A stretch of DNA of 64,000 nucleotides from Magicicada septendecula (GCA_034769895.1 CM068371.1:407447969-407511968), one strand, 5' to 3'. Positions 11,930 to 23,078 are shown, counted from the first letter of the stretch. Notes: a model not told the origin generated them from the letters alone. Numbers and translations are program-made.

Positions 11930-12417
11930 TTTATAAACTCTGTCTCTAACACTCTAAGTCTACACAAAATACAAAAACTAAAATCAAATGTTGTCATTAA
12001 ACTTAAACGGCACTAAATTACGAAATGAATGCAATACAGTACAATCGCGCAGGAGATGCGACGCACTACTGAGTACTGAACTACATTGTGTTGTGTTTGT
12101 TTACGTCTCCTCAGTGCCGAGTGACTCATCACACGGACGTACGGGCACCACAAGAGATAAGATAAGCTTCGCTTACAAACTACAAACAGTAATGTCATTT
12201 CGGAAAACGTAGTTTTCTTTTGCATGTCTATACACTTAAATAAAACGTATATTTCGTATTTTAAATACAAATTTGCCGGTAGTCGGACCCCATTAAAACT
12301 TTTTTTCCTATTATAGCTCATTTCATATTTTTTTCTAGGGGCCAGAGTGGCGGGGCCCCCCAGAGGGTCGGGGCTCCCCGCACCGTGGGGTCTGTGGGGG
12401 CCTTATCGCCGCCACTG
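11169..12417 (-). mobile_element. 5' part of a hAT element with TTF-type zinc finger (hAT2)
   Basis: On the minus strand the element starts at 12417 with CAGTGGCGGCGATAAGG, a hAT-like terminal inverted repeat, inside a GC-rich block (about 12340-12417) very unlike its surroundings. Coding sequence runs from 11929 to 11169. The catalytic half and the other terminus are missing. It appears to be inserted in the pogo-like transposase, whose C-terminal zinc-finger coding sequence stops at 12418. Confidence 0.6.
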
Positions 12418-12634
12418 CTCATATCAGCCACACGGTCTTCCCTGCAAATAATACAATACCATGACTCCGTTGAAGATGTTTTTTTTCATTGACTCATTTC
12501 TGGGGGATTTCTGCAAGGACCTGCAGTTGTCTTCATCCTCAGAATTAAATAACATAGCTCGTTTCACTGACTGCTTCAATCCAGGAGAAATTTTCCTTTT
12601 ACTGATTCGAGAGCTGATTTTGTTAGAATGACGA

Positions 12635-13690
12635 TCAGCATAATTTGCCTCTATCGATTTTGATTGGTGTATCTGTCAAAATTCTGCTCTTAGTTCCCTT
12701 CCGCTTAGTTGAGCCAACTTTTTTTGAAGATTTTGGAAAAGGTCGAACGTGTAATGGAGAAACTACTGAAGTGGAAGGTCGAATGACTGGCGGCAAACCT
12801 GTTGAAGTAGATTGTAAATCCATTGTTGTTTGAGAGCCCTTACTAGTTTCAGCATTTTTTGTAGATTGAACAACTGGTGATGGAGCTGTTGAAGTAGACA
12901 GTATGGAAAGAGGTTCCACAGGAGATGCATCTTTTAAGCTTTCTTGATTCTCAGGTTCTGGTAGGTATGTAACCTGAGAAGAAAGGAAATCTTCATCTGT
13001 AAAAATATTGCTGTCAAGTGGCCAAATTCCCGTGCATTGAAACCCTTTTTGAATGTTTATTGGATTGAAGGCTCGAGGAAAAGCTACAGCCACTAAATTT
13101 GATATGTCATATATGTTTATCCTTTCTCCACCTCTGGTGCTCATGAAGTCATCAGCTGCTTGATTATAAAATGTTTTGAAAGGTCTAAACACTGCTATAT
13201 CTAGCGGCTGGAGCTTGTGGCTCGTGTGGGGAAGTAAAGTGACAAGAGTGATACCATTATCTTTACACAACTGTAAAACTGGTGGGTAGATGTGAGACTC
13301 ATGATTGTCTAATATCACGACTACAGGTTTGTCAGTTGAACATTTTGTAAAGTTGATGAAGAATTTCATGTATGCTTCAAAGTTAACACCAGTCATCCAA
13401 CCACTTTCGTGAACGGCATACTGAGAGCCTGGAGGAACACCTTTCATCCTCTCCGATAGCCTTTTTCGAGGAAATATAAAAAAGGGTGGTAATGCTGTTC
13501 CGAGAGCATTAATTGTTGCACACATTGTGATGAGGGTGCCTCTTTCTTCAGAAGTTACTTTAGAAACTTGTTTCTCTCCACGAGGTGCAATGATTTTCCC
13601 ATGATGTTGTACAGTCAGAACACCTGTTTCATCTACGTTGTACACATCTTGAGGCTCATAATGCCTACGAGAATTAACATCTGCAAATTA
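12635..13690 (-). pseudogene. pogo-like transposase, DDE catalytic part
   Basis: The frame contains YNVDETG (first catalytic Asp), VVVILDNHESH (second Asp) and PHTSHKLQPLDIAVFRPFK (third Asp), the signature of DDE_1 endonucleases of the pogo/Tigger group that cut and paste DNA at TA sites. It continues through a Pro/Ser/Thr-rich linker to RKGTKSRILTDTP. Downstream, in another frame at about 12425-12470, a CIICREDRVADM segment looks like the start of a C-terminal zinc ribbon or PHD-like finger, cut off at 12418. The frame shifts relative to the upstream part near 13690, so the gene is broken. Confidence 0.7.
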
Positions 13691-14219
13691 CAGAAGAACT
13701 CTTCTACTGTCGTACGATTGAAAGCAACTGACCTCCCTATGCTTGTTGATTGAATAATTCTTAATGATAAATTGTATTTCTATGCAGAAAGCCCCTCAAC
13801 CAGTCATAACTTGCAGCTTTTGTGTTATGCCAATTTTCAGGTATGCGTACTGCAATGCCAGCTGCTGCCAAAGCATTAGCATAATCGTAAACAAACTTAC
13901 GAGTCTGCAATGACATCATTCCATAATTCAATTTACAGGCTTGAATAAAATACATTACCAGGTCTTCCTCCTGCTGATTAGAAAAAATTTGGTTTAAAAC
14001 GTGATTAGCTTGGAAATCAGTTGATTTCCCATCTTTAATTTTTTCAACGTATCTTCCAAGTGTTTTACGATCGACATTAAATTCTTTTGCAATGGATCTT
14101 ATGCTACACTCATCTTCTAGTACTCGCTTGACAGCGTTTCGCATCCTATCAGGAGACACCTTTTGCCTTTTCCCACCTTTATAATAGAATGGCATTTTCT
14201 GAAAACAAAGAAAAACCAT
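13691..14219 (-). pseudogene. pogo-like transposase, N-terminal DNA-binding part
   Basis: From an ATG at 14219 (or MPFYYKGGKRQKV a few codons in), a helix-turn-helix of psq/CENP-B type is visible: RMRNAVKRVLE, CSIRSIAKEFNVDRKTLGRYV. A second DNA-binding segment ends with YDWLRGFLHRN. The reading frame breaks at about 13775 and the protein continues in another frame (SIGRSVAFNRTTVEEFF) until about 13690, where it shifts again into the catalytic part. Two small indels therefore inactivate the gene. The order of domains is that of pogo/Tigger/Jerky-type transposases. Confidence 0.65.
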
Positions 14220-14690
14220 CAGTTCTTTTGTCTCTTTATTATATAACTTAATTTTATAATGGTAATCATCATAAAATCAAGTCATATTCATTTTTATAAA
14301 GATAACAAAAATGAATCTGATGGGTCAAACCTCCCTACAAGAAGTGGGTCAAACCTCCCTCATGTACCTAATCACATGTTCGAGGTTATATTTTAAAAAG
14401 GAATAACACGATATTCTCTAACGTTATATGAAACTGTAAGTTAAACACTGTGGTATATTACAACAAGAAATAGAAAAAAAATATTTGTTTGTAACTCACC
14501 AGGAAGCTTACGAAGTATTCCCGAAAATAACAGTCAACTCACTCAAAACAAATAATTCATTATAACATTCACACCAAGCACGCTGTGAACAAACTGAACA
14601 CAAAGCTAACGCATCAACGTAGCAGCGAAAAGTTGAACTACAGAAATCTAACATGTCTACTCAAGCAAAGCAGTGGGTCAAACCTCCCCT

Positions 14691-16814
14691 GTTTTATAAG
14701 TATATGTTTTGCAGCCACATATATTTTTTGCTTTAAAACTTTGTAACAACTCTTTATAAATGTGTGTATAAATGTATTAAGGACAAAATAACTTTACAGT
14801 AAATCAAGAATTGGAGTGTATGGATGTTTCTGAGTGCATAGGAACTAAAGAACTTTATAACGATTATATCAAATACTTAAATATGCCCCAAGTTGTTGGT
14901 GCCAATTGTAACGTTTATTTAATAAACAATTATTTTAATTATAGTGGTGAAGTTATTTTATCTTTGAATTATCTTTACTGCCTCTTGTTTGAGTGCCAAT
15001 TGTAACTTAATGAATACAAAATATTATAGTGGTATTAAATGGTTCGTTAGAGATGAGTGAGGTTACCTCACGTTGTTTGCGCCAAATTGTTTAATAAAAT
15101 AAACAATTAAAAAAAAATTTAAATAATATATTTCTTCCAGCTGGTTTAATTAATTCTCAATTCTTCAATTAATTGATGGATTAATTTTTTACTTTGTTAC
15201 TGTTGGGTAAGCTCAGTAAAGTTACCATTGAATTTATACCTATACTAGTAGGTATATAACTGTATTATTTTTAATTCTGTTTAAAGTTTATTAATAAAAT
15301 ATTTAAGATCTTGATGTTTTAAAATTCTGAACTTTTCTTTAATTACTTATTCTTTTATTTTATTTAAATTAACTTACCAATGCAAATTATTCAAATCAAA
15401 CGTTGTACCCAATATAGGTATTGCCAACTTCTCTTCTATGGTTAAAAACAACTAACATTCGAATATTAAAAAATTGTTAATTACCAGAAAATAATTATAC
15501 ATACAAATTAAATTCATCAATACTCTTTTATTTCTTTCTAAATTTCTTATATTTTTTCCTTAAATCAGATTAAATAACTTTCACCTTAAGTATATTTGTC
15601 CAGGCTAGTAAAATTGAAGTAAAATTTTCGCTCAGTGGGTGGCATTCATTCTTGAATTCAGGCATAGAGGTCTTACAGTAAAATTATTTATTTTGTAATC
15701 TCGTGGATCCTTTTGACTACAAAAATATTAACGAAAGTACCCTTTGTGAAGTACAAAACATCACAAAAAACAAAGTCAACTATAATTAAAGACAACAGTA
15801 AATTAAATCTAATATTACAAATAGTTCGTAATATGAACAGTGTCTGTTTATAGGTTATCTATTCTTTAGGAGGTTATTCTCCTTTAATAATTCGAAAACA
15901 CAAAGAAATAATAGTTCAAAATTGAAGTAATTATAAAAATATAAGTCTCAGTTCAGTGATAGTGTAACTAATAATTCTTAAGTGTGTGCAAAGTGTAACA
16001 GTTATTGGTAATCGTTATTAAGTCATTTTTATAATTTAGTATCTTATCACTATACTTTCCTTTCAATTTGTTTTATACACTTATTTAATCGCTCTTAACG
16101 CTTTTCTTCTCTTTTAAAATCATTCAACACAATTTTTCTTCTTCATTAATTATTCCTGTTAAGCCTTCCTTCACCTAACCTAATCTTCGGTTCGATTCTG
16201 GGTTCACTTTCTTTACTTAGAGTATTACAGATTTTTCGAAGTGTACTGTCTGAAATCCAACAAAGAACTAACTCTTCTCGTTTTAATTTTGGGTAGTCAA
16301 AATACAAAAAGTGTAAAATTCCCATTTGGGGAAATTTATAACATTGTTATTGATGTCGTCACTTTATAGGATCAAAATTTACTAAATTTATTAAAATAGG
16401 CATAATTTTCTTATACTAAGTACTATCTTGAAGATATTAGTACCAATAAACAGTTTTTTTCTTACTGATTATTTTCAGGTCTCACATGACCAGTTTCTAT
16501 TCAGTAATTCAAAAGTTACATTTTAAAATTTGGCCTACTTAAATAAATTAGGTTTGCAATACTCTTTTTTAGTACATTGCTTATTCCTGTTGTACAAATA
16601 GAGCTATGTTCACAAAATACATTTTTACAATAGTGATTACTTATTTGAGCATTAATGTTTTACAAAATCTCTTGATTTCACTATTGGCATTATAAGCCTA
16701 GTGCCCATTATGCTAAAACTCATTTTAATTAACAAAATTTCTTAATCCTATTACAACTCAGCATTTGGTGAACAATCATAATGAACAATACTATCTATTA
16801 CTGTACATTTGATA
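14691..16814. other. AT-rich spacer, no gene seen
   Basis: No supported coding sequence. Three places resemble a minus-strand primer-site/LTR junction, with GGTGCCAATTGTAACG near 14900, GAGTGCCAATTGTAAC near 14991 and GCGCCAAATTGTTTAAT near 15085, so decayed Gypsy LTR sequence is possible. The hAT1 element interrupts this DNA at 16822. Confidence 0.35.
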
Positions 16815-16822
16815 GTCTATAA
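16815..16822 (+). repeat. 8-bp target-site duplication, left
   Basis: GTCTATAA, repeated exactly at 21813-21820 on the other side of hAT1. Eight bases is the hAT hallmark. Confidence 0.85.
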
Positions 16823-16932
16823 CAGGGATTCTCAACCTTTTTGTGATTGAGAGCACTTTTCATAATCCGGGGCAAGTGGGAGAGCACCATGAAAATTTAA
16901 TAATAATAATAATAATAAATACACTCACCAGG

Positions 16933-17215
16933 CTAATGAGATCTTTGGCCCTGAATGTTACTCAGAATTTCACTAATATCTAAGGAGAAGTCGCTTGCAG
17001 CCACACAAAAACAGTCCTCCAAATGTGAGTCATTTAATCTTGATCGTGCTTTGTTGTTGATGTATTTCATTAATGAAAAACATTTTTCACACAGGTAGGT
17101 TGTCCCAAACATCGCCAAGCATTTGAGAGAAGCATTTCGCAATGTCAGAAATTTCATTGTATCATTTGCATCCCAGAAATCTGTGATCCTTTCCTTTTCG
17201 AAAAGATATTTTAAG
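16933..17215 (-). pseudogene. hAT1 transposase C-terminal dimerisation segment
   Basis: Open from 17214 through TAA/TGA at 16933. It contains ITDFWDAND, MKFLTLRNASLKCLAMFGTT and the hATC hallmark TYLCEKCFSLM, followed by KARSRLNDSHLEDCF. This hATC region mediates dimerisation of hAT transposases. It is the downstream end of the protein at 19651-21180, from which it is separated by the Penelope-like element. The two frames do not join without a shift, so the insertion or later mutation also changed the frame. Confidence 0.75.
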
Positions 17216-17239
17216 TAAATTATTATAAATAAATCACCT

Positions 17240-17316
17240 TATATCCGTCGTGTGACTTCGTTACGTCGATTAAAATGACGCGTTTCGGAACATCTGTTCC
17301 ATCATCAGATAAAATC
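17240..17316 (-). ncRNA. Hammerhead-ribozyme-like motif, inverted copy
   Basis: Minus-strand copy of the motif at 19549-19625, lying in the inverted 5' arm. Confidence 0.5.
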
Positions 17317-17368
17317 GCTCTATTGAGGTCGTTAAACGTTAAAAACACATGTTACACATAATTGTCCA

Positions 17369-17836
17369 CTATGTAATTCGCTTGCTTCCTAAATGGTGCG
17401 CACCACGACGAAGCCGATCGGACACTGAACTATTATCTGAGTGATTACGCCTAAGCAGGTTCAAAGCTGTATCGTATAGCGGGTTGGATTTAAAATTTAA
17501 GTGGTCATTCAATATGAAGTCTCGGCTGTTTATGTTATTATATGCTTTGTATATTTCGAACTCCTCTATTGCGTCCATGTAACGGCCTTTGTTGCACACA
17601 TGTAGGGGTATTAAATTAGATTTAAAATCAGTATAATTATGATTGTGTAAGATTAAGTGGCGGGCAAAGTTGGACTTGATATTATTTAACAAAGTGAGAT
17701 TATTTAGGTGACGTTTTGGTGTGTGTTCTTTAAATCGTTTGAGGAAACCTCTCCCCGTTTGACCAATGTAAAAACTGTTGCAGTCGTTACATGATAATTT
17801 ATATATGCCGGATTTCTTTTCTAAAGGTATGTACAT
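17369..17836 (-). pseudogene. Inverted copy of the Penelope GIY-YIG endonuclease domain
   Basis: 155 codons on the minus strand, identical in sequence to the C-terminus of the Penelope protein from IPLEKKSGIYKL to GSKRIT. It contains GIY (residues 10-12), a CNDC pair, YIG (23-25) and the catalytic-type Arg of GQTGRG. It lacks the reverse transcriptase and is a by-product of the inverted arm, not an independent gene. Confidence 0.8.
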
Positions 17837-19497
17837 TCTATCCTACTGATATGTATGTCAAGACATTGAATAACAAAATCAATAATTGCGTAAATTTGTT
17901 TAGCGAATGCACACGTCGCTTCCTGAAGCCTATTAATGCTAAAGCTCCCGAACTCACTGGCCTACCCAAAATTCATAAACACGACATACCGGTCAGACCA
18001 CTCGTTAATTTTACCACAGCGCCCGCATACAAAACAGCTAAAAAACTCGTCAAAGTAATCAAAGAAAGCATAAATTTAAAGAACAATCATAGTGTCACAA
18101 ACAACACGGATTTTATTAATAAATGTAAAAACGTTGATATACTACCTAATTATAAGTTAGCATCGTTTGATATAGTAAATTTGTATACCAACATACCAGT
18201 AAAGGAAACACTAAATATCTTAAAAGAAAATTTATTAGAGAATAATAAATTAAATATACAGACGATAAACGAGTTAATTGGTTTACTTGAAACTATCTTA
18301 GAACAAAATTACTTTGCTTTCAATAACCAATTTTTCATTCAGGACGATGGATTGGCCATGGGTTCACCTCTCTCTGGTCTATTGGCTGACGTTTACTTGA
18401 ATTTTTATGAAAACTCTCATTTGCTCTCACATAACAAATACAAAAATGATATAATATTTTATGCACGTTATGTAGACGATACCTTTCTAATTTTCAATGG
18501 TACTGTACGACAGATCGAAAACCTAAAACATTATATGAATAATATTAATAAAAACATTCAATTCACGTTGGAAACTGAAGTGGATAATAAATTGAATTTT
18601 TTAGATTTGTCTGTCACTAAACACGTAAATAAATTGAAATTTAATATTTATAGAAAACCGACTATCACTGATGTGACAATACATGCTGACTCTTATCATC
18701 CATTTTCGCAAAAGTTGGCAGCTTATAATTACTTTATCCGCAGATTGTTGGCAGTACCTCTCAGTGATGATGATTACCGTGAGGAGGTGAATACCATTAA
18801 ACATATAGCTTTAGCTAATGGTTACCAAAACACGTTGATTGATAATCTCATCAAGAAACATAAAATTCGAAAATCCAAGCCCCCAATAAATAAGGATACA
18901 AAAATAACATTTATTTCTACCGCATACACAAATATAATGCCAAAGATTCTAACCTCCACATTTAATAAATTGAATATTACTGCTACCTTCAAAACAAACA
19001 ATAGTCTATTAAAAATACTACGTCATAGAAAACCCATACCTTTAGAAAAGAAATCCGGCATATATAAATTATCATGTAACGACTGCAACAGTTTTTACAT
19101 TGGTCAAACGGGGAGAGGTTTCCTCAAACGATTTAAAGAACACACACCAAAACGTCACCTAAATAATCTCACTTTGTTAAATAATATCAAGTCCAACTTT
19201 GCCCGCCACTTAATCTTACACAATCATAATTATACTGATTTTAAATCTAATTTAATACCCCTACATGTGTGCAACAAAGGCCGTTACATGGACGCAATAG
19301 AGGAGTTCGAAATATACAAAGCATATAATAACATAAACAGCCGAGACTTCATATTGAATGACCACTTAAATTTTAAATCCAACCCGCTATACGATACAGC
19401 TTTGAACCTGCTTAGGCGTAATCACTCAGATAATAGTTCAGTGTCCGATCGGCTTCGTCGTGGTGCGCACCATTTAGGAAGCAAGCGAATTACATAG
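17829..19497 (+). CDS. Penelope-like reverse transcriptase with GIY-YIG endonuclease
   Basis: The open frame runs from 17791 (568 codons), but its first ~13 codons are read out of the inverted arm. True element coding begins at about 17829 and is N-terminally truncated compared with usual lengths of roughly 700-900 residues. Reverse transcriptase motifs: FDIVNLYTNIP (Asp about 127), GLAMGSPLSGLLAD (about 187-200) and YVDD (227-230). The C-terminal GIY-YIG nuclease has GIY at 423-425, CNDC at 429-432, YIG at 436-438 and Arg at 442. RT copies the RNA and GIY-YIG nicks the target. No internal stop is seen after the truncation point. Confidence 0.85.
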
Positions 19498-19548
19498 TGG
19501 ACAATTATGTGTAACATGTGTTTTTAACGTTTAACGACCTCAATAGAG

Positions 19549-19625
19549 CGATTTTATCTGATGATGGAACAGATGTTCCGAAACGCGTCATTTTAATCGA
19601 CGTAACGAAGTCACACGACGGATAT
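19549..19625 (+). ncRNA. Hammerhead-ribozyme-like motif in Penelope tail
   Basis: Core CTGATGA at 19558-19564, then a short hairpin GGAACA-GA-TGTTCC, then GAAAC at 19580-19584, then a segment closing near GACGTAACG (19599-19607), the plausible cleavage region. Penelope-like elements are known to carry minimal type I hammerheads in their terminal repeats. The fold was judged by eye and helix III is very short. Confidence 0.6.
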
Positions 19626-19650
19626 AAGGTGATTTATTTATAATAATTTA

Positions 19651-21180
19651 CTGTTCATACGTGACTTGGATACCTAGAACTAATATGCATTTTAGATATT
19701 TTAAGGCTTGAGAGGACTGGAGCTCTAATAATTCAAGTTCCGCGCGAGCAAGATTGTGTTGTTGAATAATCTGAATTTTTCTGAGAGAGTCCACATTGAA
19801 TTGAAATGGATTGAGCACCATATTAAACAACGGCTCACTTTCTTCGAGTACATGAAAACATGTAGCAAACTCTTTCAACAGATCTTGAATTGCCAGAACG
19901 ACAATTTTAGGACACTCCGAGTGGGGACGACCAAGACTCGAGAGTGTATGTGCCAGTTCAGGAAAATGAACCAAGTCATTTTTACTTGCCGTCCCGAGGA
20001 ATCTTTGTAACTTTGATCGAAAGGAAAATATAATTTCTTTCAGTTCACAAATTGTGTTTTTCTGACCCTGAAGACGTTTGTTCAGCTCGGTGAGATATTG
20101 AAATAGGTCTACCATGAAAGCAAGATTGATCTTTAAATCATCCCCAAATATTTCTGGAAACTTAGTGACATAATCGTTGGCAGAAATAAATGCTTTGATT
20201 TCTTCGAAAACTTTCCAGACCCTTGTAATTGCTTCCCTGTGACTTAGCCAATGAACATCCGCATGTAGGATTAGTTCTGAATGTGGCGCTGATAAATCAT
20301 GCAAGAAGACTTTTAGTAAGCGTTTATTCAGGGGTTTATAAACCAAAAAGTTGATCAACTTAACTATCAGTTTTAACTGTTCTGAAATTTCAGGAACAGA
20401 TATAAGATGACTGGCTAAGTTTTCAACGTGAATTAAACAATGATAGTGAACAAAGGGAGGAAAATGTTCATAATTTTTCAGAAGAGCGACAAATCCTTTA
20501 TTTTTACCTACCATGGAAGGTGCGCCATCAGTAACCACACACACGAGCTTTGATAAGTCAATGCCATTAGGTTTCAGGAAATTCGCGACAGCGTTGTAAA
20601 TGTCTTGCCCCGTAGTTGTACCCGGGAGCGGTAAAATTGTTAAAAAGAAATCTTCTACAATTCCCACATTATATATACAACGTACAAAGCACACCAATTG
20701 TGCTACAGAAGCAATGTCTGTTGATTCGTCAACAGCAAGAGAAAAATAACTACATTCAGAAAGTTTCTGGAGTGCTTTTTGTTTAATTTGAGCCGCGATG
20801 AGGTCAACACGCCTGGCAACAGTGGCATTACTAAGTGGCACATTTTTTGCCGCATTAATCAAAACACTTCTGTATTTCTCAGGTATACTTTCAGCGAGAG
20901 TTGTCACTGCGGAAACTATGCACTCCTTCACAATTTCTCCACTTGTAAATGGCATCCCATGCTGAACAAGTTTATGAGACACAGATACAGACACTTCGGT
21001 TAAAAGTTTGTTAACAGAACTATTAACATTAAATGAAAAAGACTTCTGTTGACGTTGGAGTTGTGATTTTAACTCTTTGATTTTATGTATCCTTGCATCT
21101 GATCCCGTGGGATATTGGTCAGAAAACGCACTATGATGAGTTTCATAATGTCTTTGACAATTTGCTTTTCGTGATTCCAT
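19651..21180 (-). pseudogene. hAT1 transposase, main part (ZBED/GTF2IRD2-like)
   Basis: About 509 codons of hAT-type transposase before the frame enters Penelope DNA. The start MESRKANCQRHYETHH keeps only the last Cys/His ligands of a BED-type finger; the N-terminal half of the finger is missing. The RNase-H-fold core shows LAVDESTDIA (Asp about 151), VVTDGAPSMVG (Asp about 218) and the conserved HYHCLIHVENLASHL (Cys/His about 248-251). The downstream helical region leads to the hATC segment at 16933-17215. It resembles the SCAND3/ZBED5/GTF2IRD2 group of hAT-derived proteins. It is broken by the Penelope insertion, but this part is free of stops, implying a fairly young copy. Confidence 0.8.
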
Positions 21181-21812
21181 CTCTCTTTTCTAGCCGGACG
21201 GTTTCTCAGCCAGTTCACCACCTCTATCTATATACCTCTATGGTAGTGGCTGCTCTTAAAGTCTCATTGGCAAATTTTAAAATTTCTATTTAAAATCTGA
21301 AAATTAATTGGTTGAGCTAAGTGTAAAATGCTACGTGACTATTTCTGTGAGAACGTACTTAAAGCTGCCAAGTTTAGGGATTTCAGAGGCAATAAAATTA
21401 AAATATTTTGAATAACCGCTTCTTTTGAGGGTACTGTGTTTTAACAGCCTAGTACGTGTTTAATGCCCATTTACAAGATGAGACAACCTGGCGCCTACAG
21501 TAATAAACCCCTCATAGGCTGTCTCTGCCTTTTAAAGCTGCAAACAATAGAGTCGGTATCGGCTTGTAAACTACGGACAATTCCGGAAACCATTGCAAGT
21601 AGTGCTCTTAGAAGTAACAAAGGTTTCCAAACAGTATTCCTGCTATACTCAACTGTTGGTGGACAACAGCTGTACGGCCGTGCTATATAGTTCATAATTG
21701 AAAATTAGGGGTCACTGTTGCTCGCGAGCACTTTTTTATACATCCATGATGAGCACCATTTTTAGTTACGCGAGCACTACAGTGCTCGCGAGCACCAGGT
21801 TGAGAACGGCTG
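21181..21812 (-). other. hAT1 5' non-coding region
   Basis: 630 bases between the start codon and the terminus. An in-frame TAG lies a few codons upstream of the ATG, so the missing first half of the BED finger is not simply encoded here. Near 21720-21800 the palindromic GTGCTCGCGAGCAC occurs twice, suggesting subterminal transposase-binding repeats. Confidence 0.45.
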
Positions 21813-21820
21813 GTCTATAA
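21813..21820 (+). repeat. 8-bp target-site duplication, right
   Basis: GTCTATAA, matching 16815-16822. Confidence 0.85.
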
Positions 21821-22509
21821 CATGCTTAATATATTGTAATGACCTTTTCCTACCATTCTAGGTAGACATAAGTCTCTTGGTCATAGCCAATATATTCCTA
21901 GTTACATTATTGATGATTCATTATGTACTCTTACTATTACTTATAATTTAATAAAACAAAAATATACAACTATTACACTAAATAATAGGTTCATACACCA
22001 ATTTATACACATACAGTACAATGTTCTGTTCTTTCTCATCTATTAATCATGTGTAGGTTCTTATGCTAATAGTTTTTGATTGAGCACATCATTATTTTGT
22101 GTATAACTAATAATTGTTATTGCTTATACCATAATATATTAGTTAGTATAATGGTCACACTCTCTATCACTATATAGTTCATGCAACATTATTTCTTGCA
22201 TTTCTATTAATTTATAATATACTCTAGCCAACCTTACTACATTTCTTACAAAATATAACAGTAATTACACCTTTATATAGTAACAGTCACTATCTAAAAA
22301 TGTTTAGGTGCTTTCTAGTCACAATCAAATATTATTTTTAAACCTAGGTCACAGTTTTAAGTTTAAGTTAGGCTCATTATTGTAACTGTTTTGTACTTCA
22401 CTGTTTTTTACTAAACCATCTTTATGTAGAGGGAAACATCACGTCACAACATTCATGCCAAAGCGGATGCAAGGAATAACAGACAATTGGCAGAGCAAAT
22501 ACAGAACTT
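21821..22509. other. AT-rich spacer, no gene seen
   Basis: Continuation of the DNA into which hAT1 inserted. No supported ORF, repeat or RNA. Confidence 0.4.
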
Positions 22510-22513
22510 AAAG
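22510..22513 (+). repeat. 4-bp target-site duplication of element A, left
   Basis: AAAG before the LTR, repeated at 43535-43538. Confidence 0.75.
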
Positions 22514-22796
22514 TGTAACGGTCCAAATTTGTGGGTATTTGTATTTTTAAATTTATTTCATTTTCGGGGTTTGACAAAGGTATTGTGTAAATTTTATTCC
22601 AACAAACCAGAACACGTGGCAAATAGAACAGTTTATAACCAAGGCAGCAACGCAATATCGCATTGTGTAATCAGTTGAGGTATGTAGCCACCTCAGATTT
22701 CCAGGAACTTTGTTGAAGGTGGTCATGCGCCTGTACGCATGACACAGGTATACGCGCGGGCGGTGACGCGAAGCAGATCAACCGACGCTGTCGAAA

Positions 22797-23078
22797 ATGG
22801 CGCAGAAACGAAGTTTTTGTGAGACCTACAACCCGAGCTGGAGGATGTGCAAATTAAGGTCCACCTCTTTGATGACATCAAACCGGAAGCACCTAAATAT
22901 CGTCGGCGCATACTACAGAAAAGAACAACTATGTGTCAGGCGCATAGCCAATAAACTGCAACAACTCAACTATGAGCGTCAACGAAATTCATTGGCGGTG
23001 GACATCAATTTCCGCCCGCTTGCAATAGATGCGTTACCCAGTCCACGAGCAACTACAATAGCCAAAAGACGTAGTTAG
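22797..23078 (+). other. 93-codon open frame inside the element A LTR
   Basis: Runs from ATGGCGCAGAAACG to TAG and is present in both LTRs (42514-42795) with one Met/Ile difference. It is basic, with no recognised motif; an alternative frame over the same DNA is also partly open. Conservation may reflect only the recent common origin of the two LTRs, so it is not called a gene. Confidence 0.25.

Larger units (their letters stand above)
12418..14690 (-). mobile_element. pogo/Tigger-like DNA transposon, degraded
   Basis: Holds the broken transposase at 12635-14219. Upstream, on the 5' side of the transposase, are three direct copies of a 16-bp motif GTGGGTCAAACCTCCC (14320-14335 with one change, 14344-14359, 14673-14688). 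On the minus strand the last copy reads CAGGGGAGGTTTGACCC, a plausible terminal or subterminal repeat. No clear TA duplication was seen. The 3' end is lost at the hAT2 insertion point. Confidence 0.5.
17216..19650 (+). mobile_element. Penelope-like element with 616-bp inverted arms
   Basis: The element is bounded by arms 17216-17831 (inverted) and 19035-19650, of equal length and apparently identical by eye over the coding part. The inverted 5' arm is a known habit of Penelope-like elements, whose insertions often carry an inverted partial copy. The right arm contains the end of the RT/endonuclease ORF, its stop codon, and a tail with a hammerhead-like motif. No target duplication was found. 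It sits within the C-terminal part of the hAT1 transposase. Confidence 0.85.
16823..21812 (-). mobile_element. hAT element (hAT1) with nested Penelope insertion
   Basis: Left terminus CAGGGATTCTCAACC, right terminus (reverse complement) CAGCCGTTCTCAACC. These imperfect terminal inverted repeats are flanked by the exact 8-bp duplication GTCTATAA. Without the 2435-bp Penelope insertion it is about 2.56 kb. The transposase is on the minus strand and split by that insertion. A GAGCAC/GTGCTCGCGAGC subterminal motif is present on both sides. Confidence 0.85.

Noticed and set aside
12013..12321. 102-codon minus-strand frame between hAT2 and its terminus
   Set aside because: It lies in the 5' non-coding part of hAT2 and has no motif; the hAT start at 11929 is better supported.
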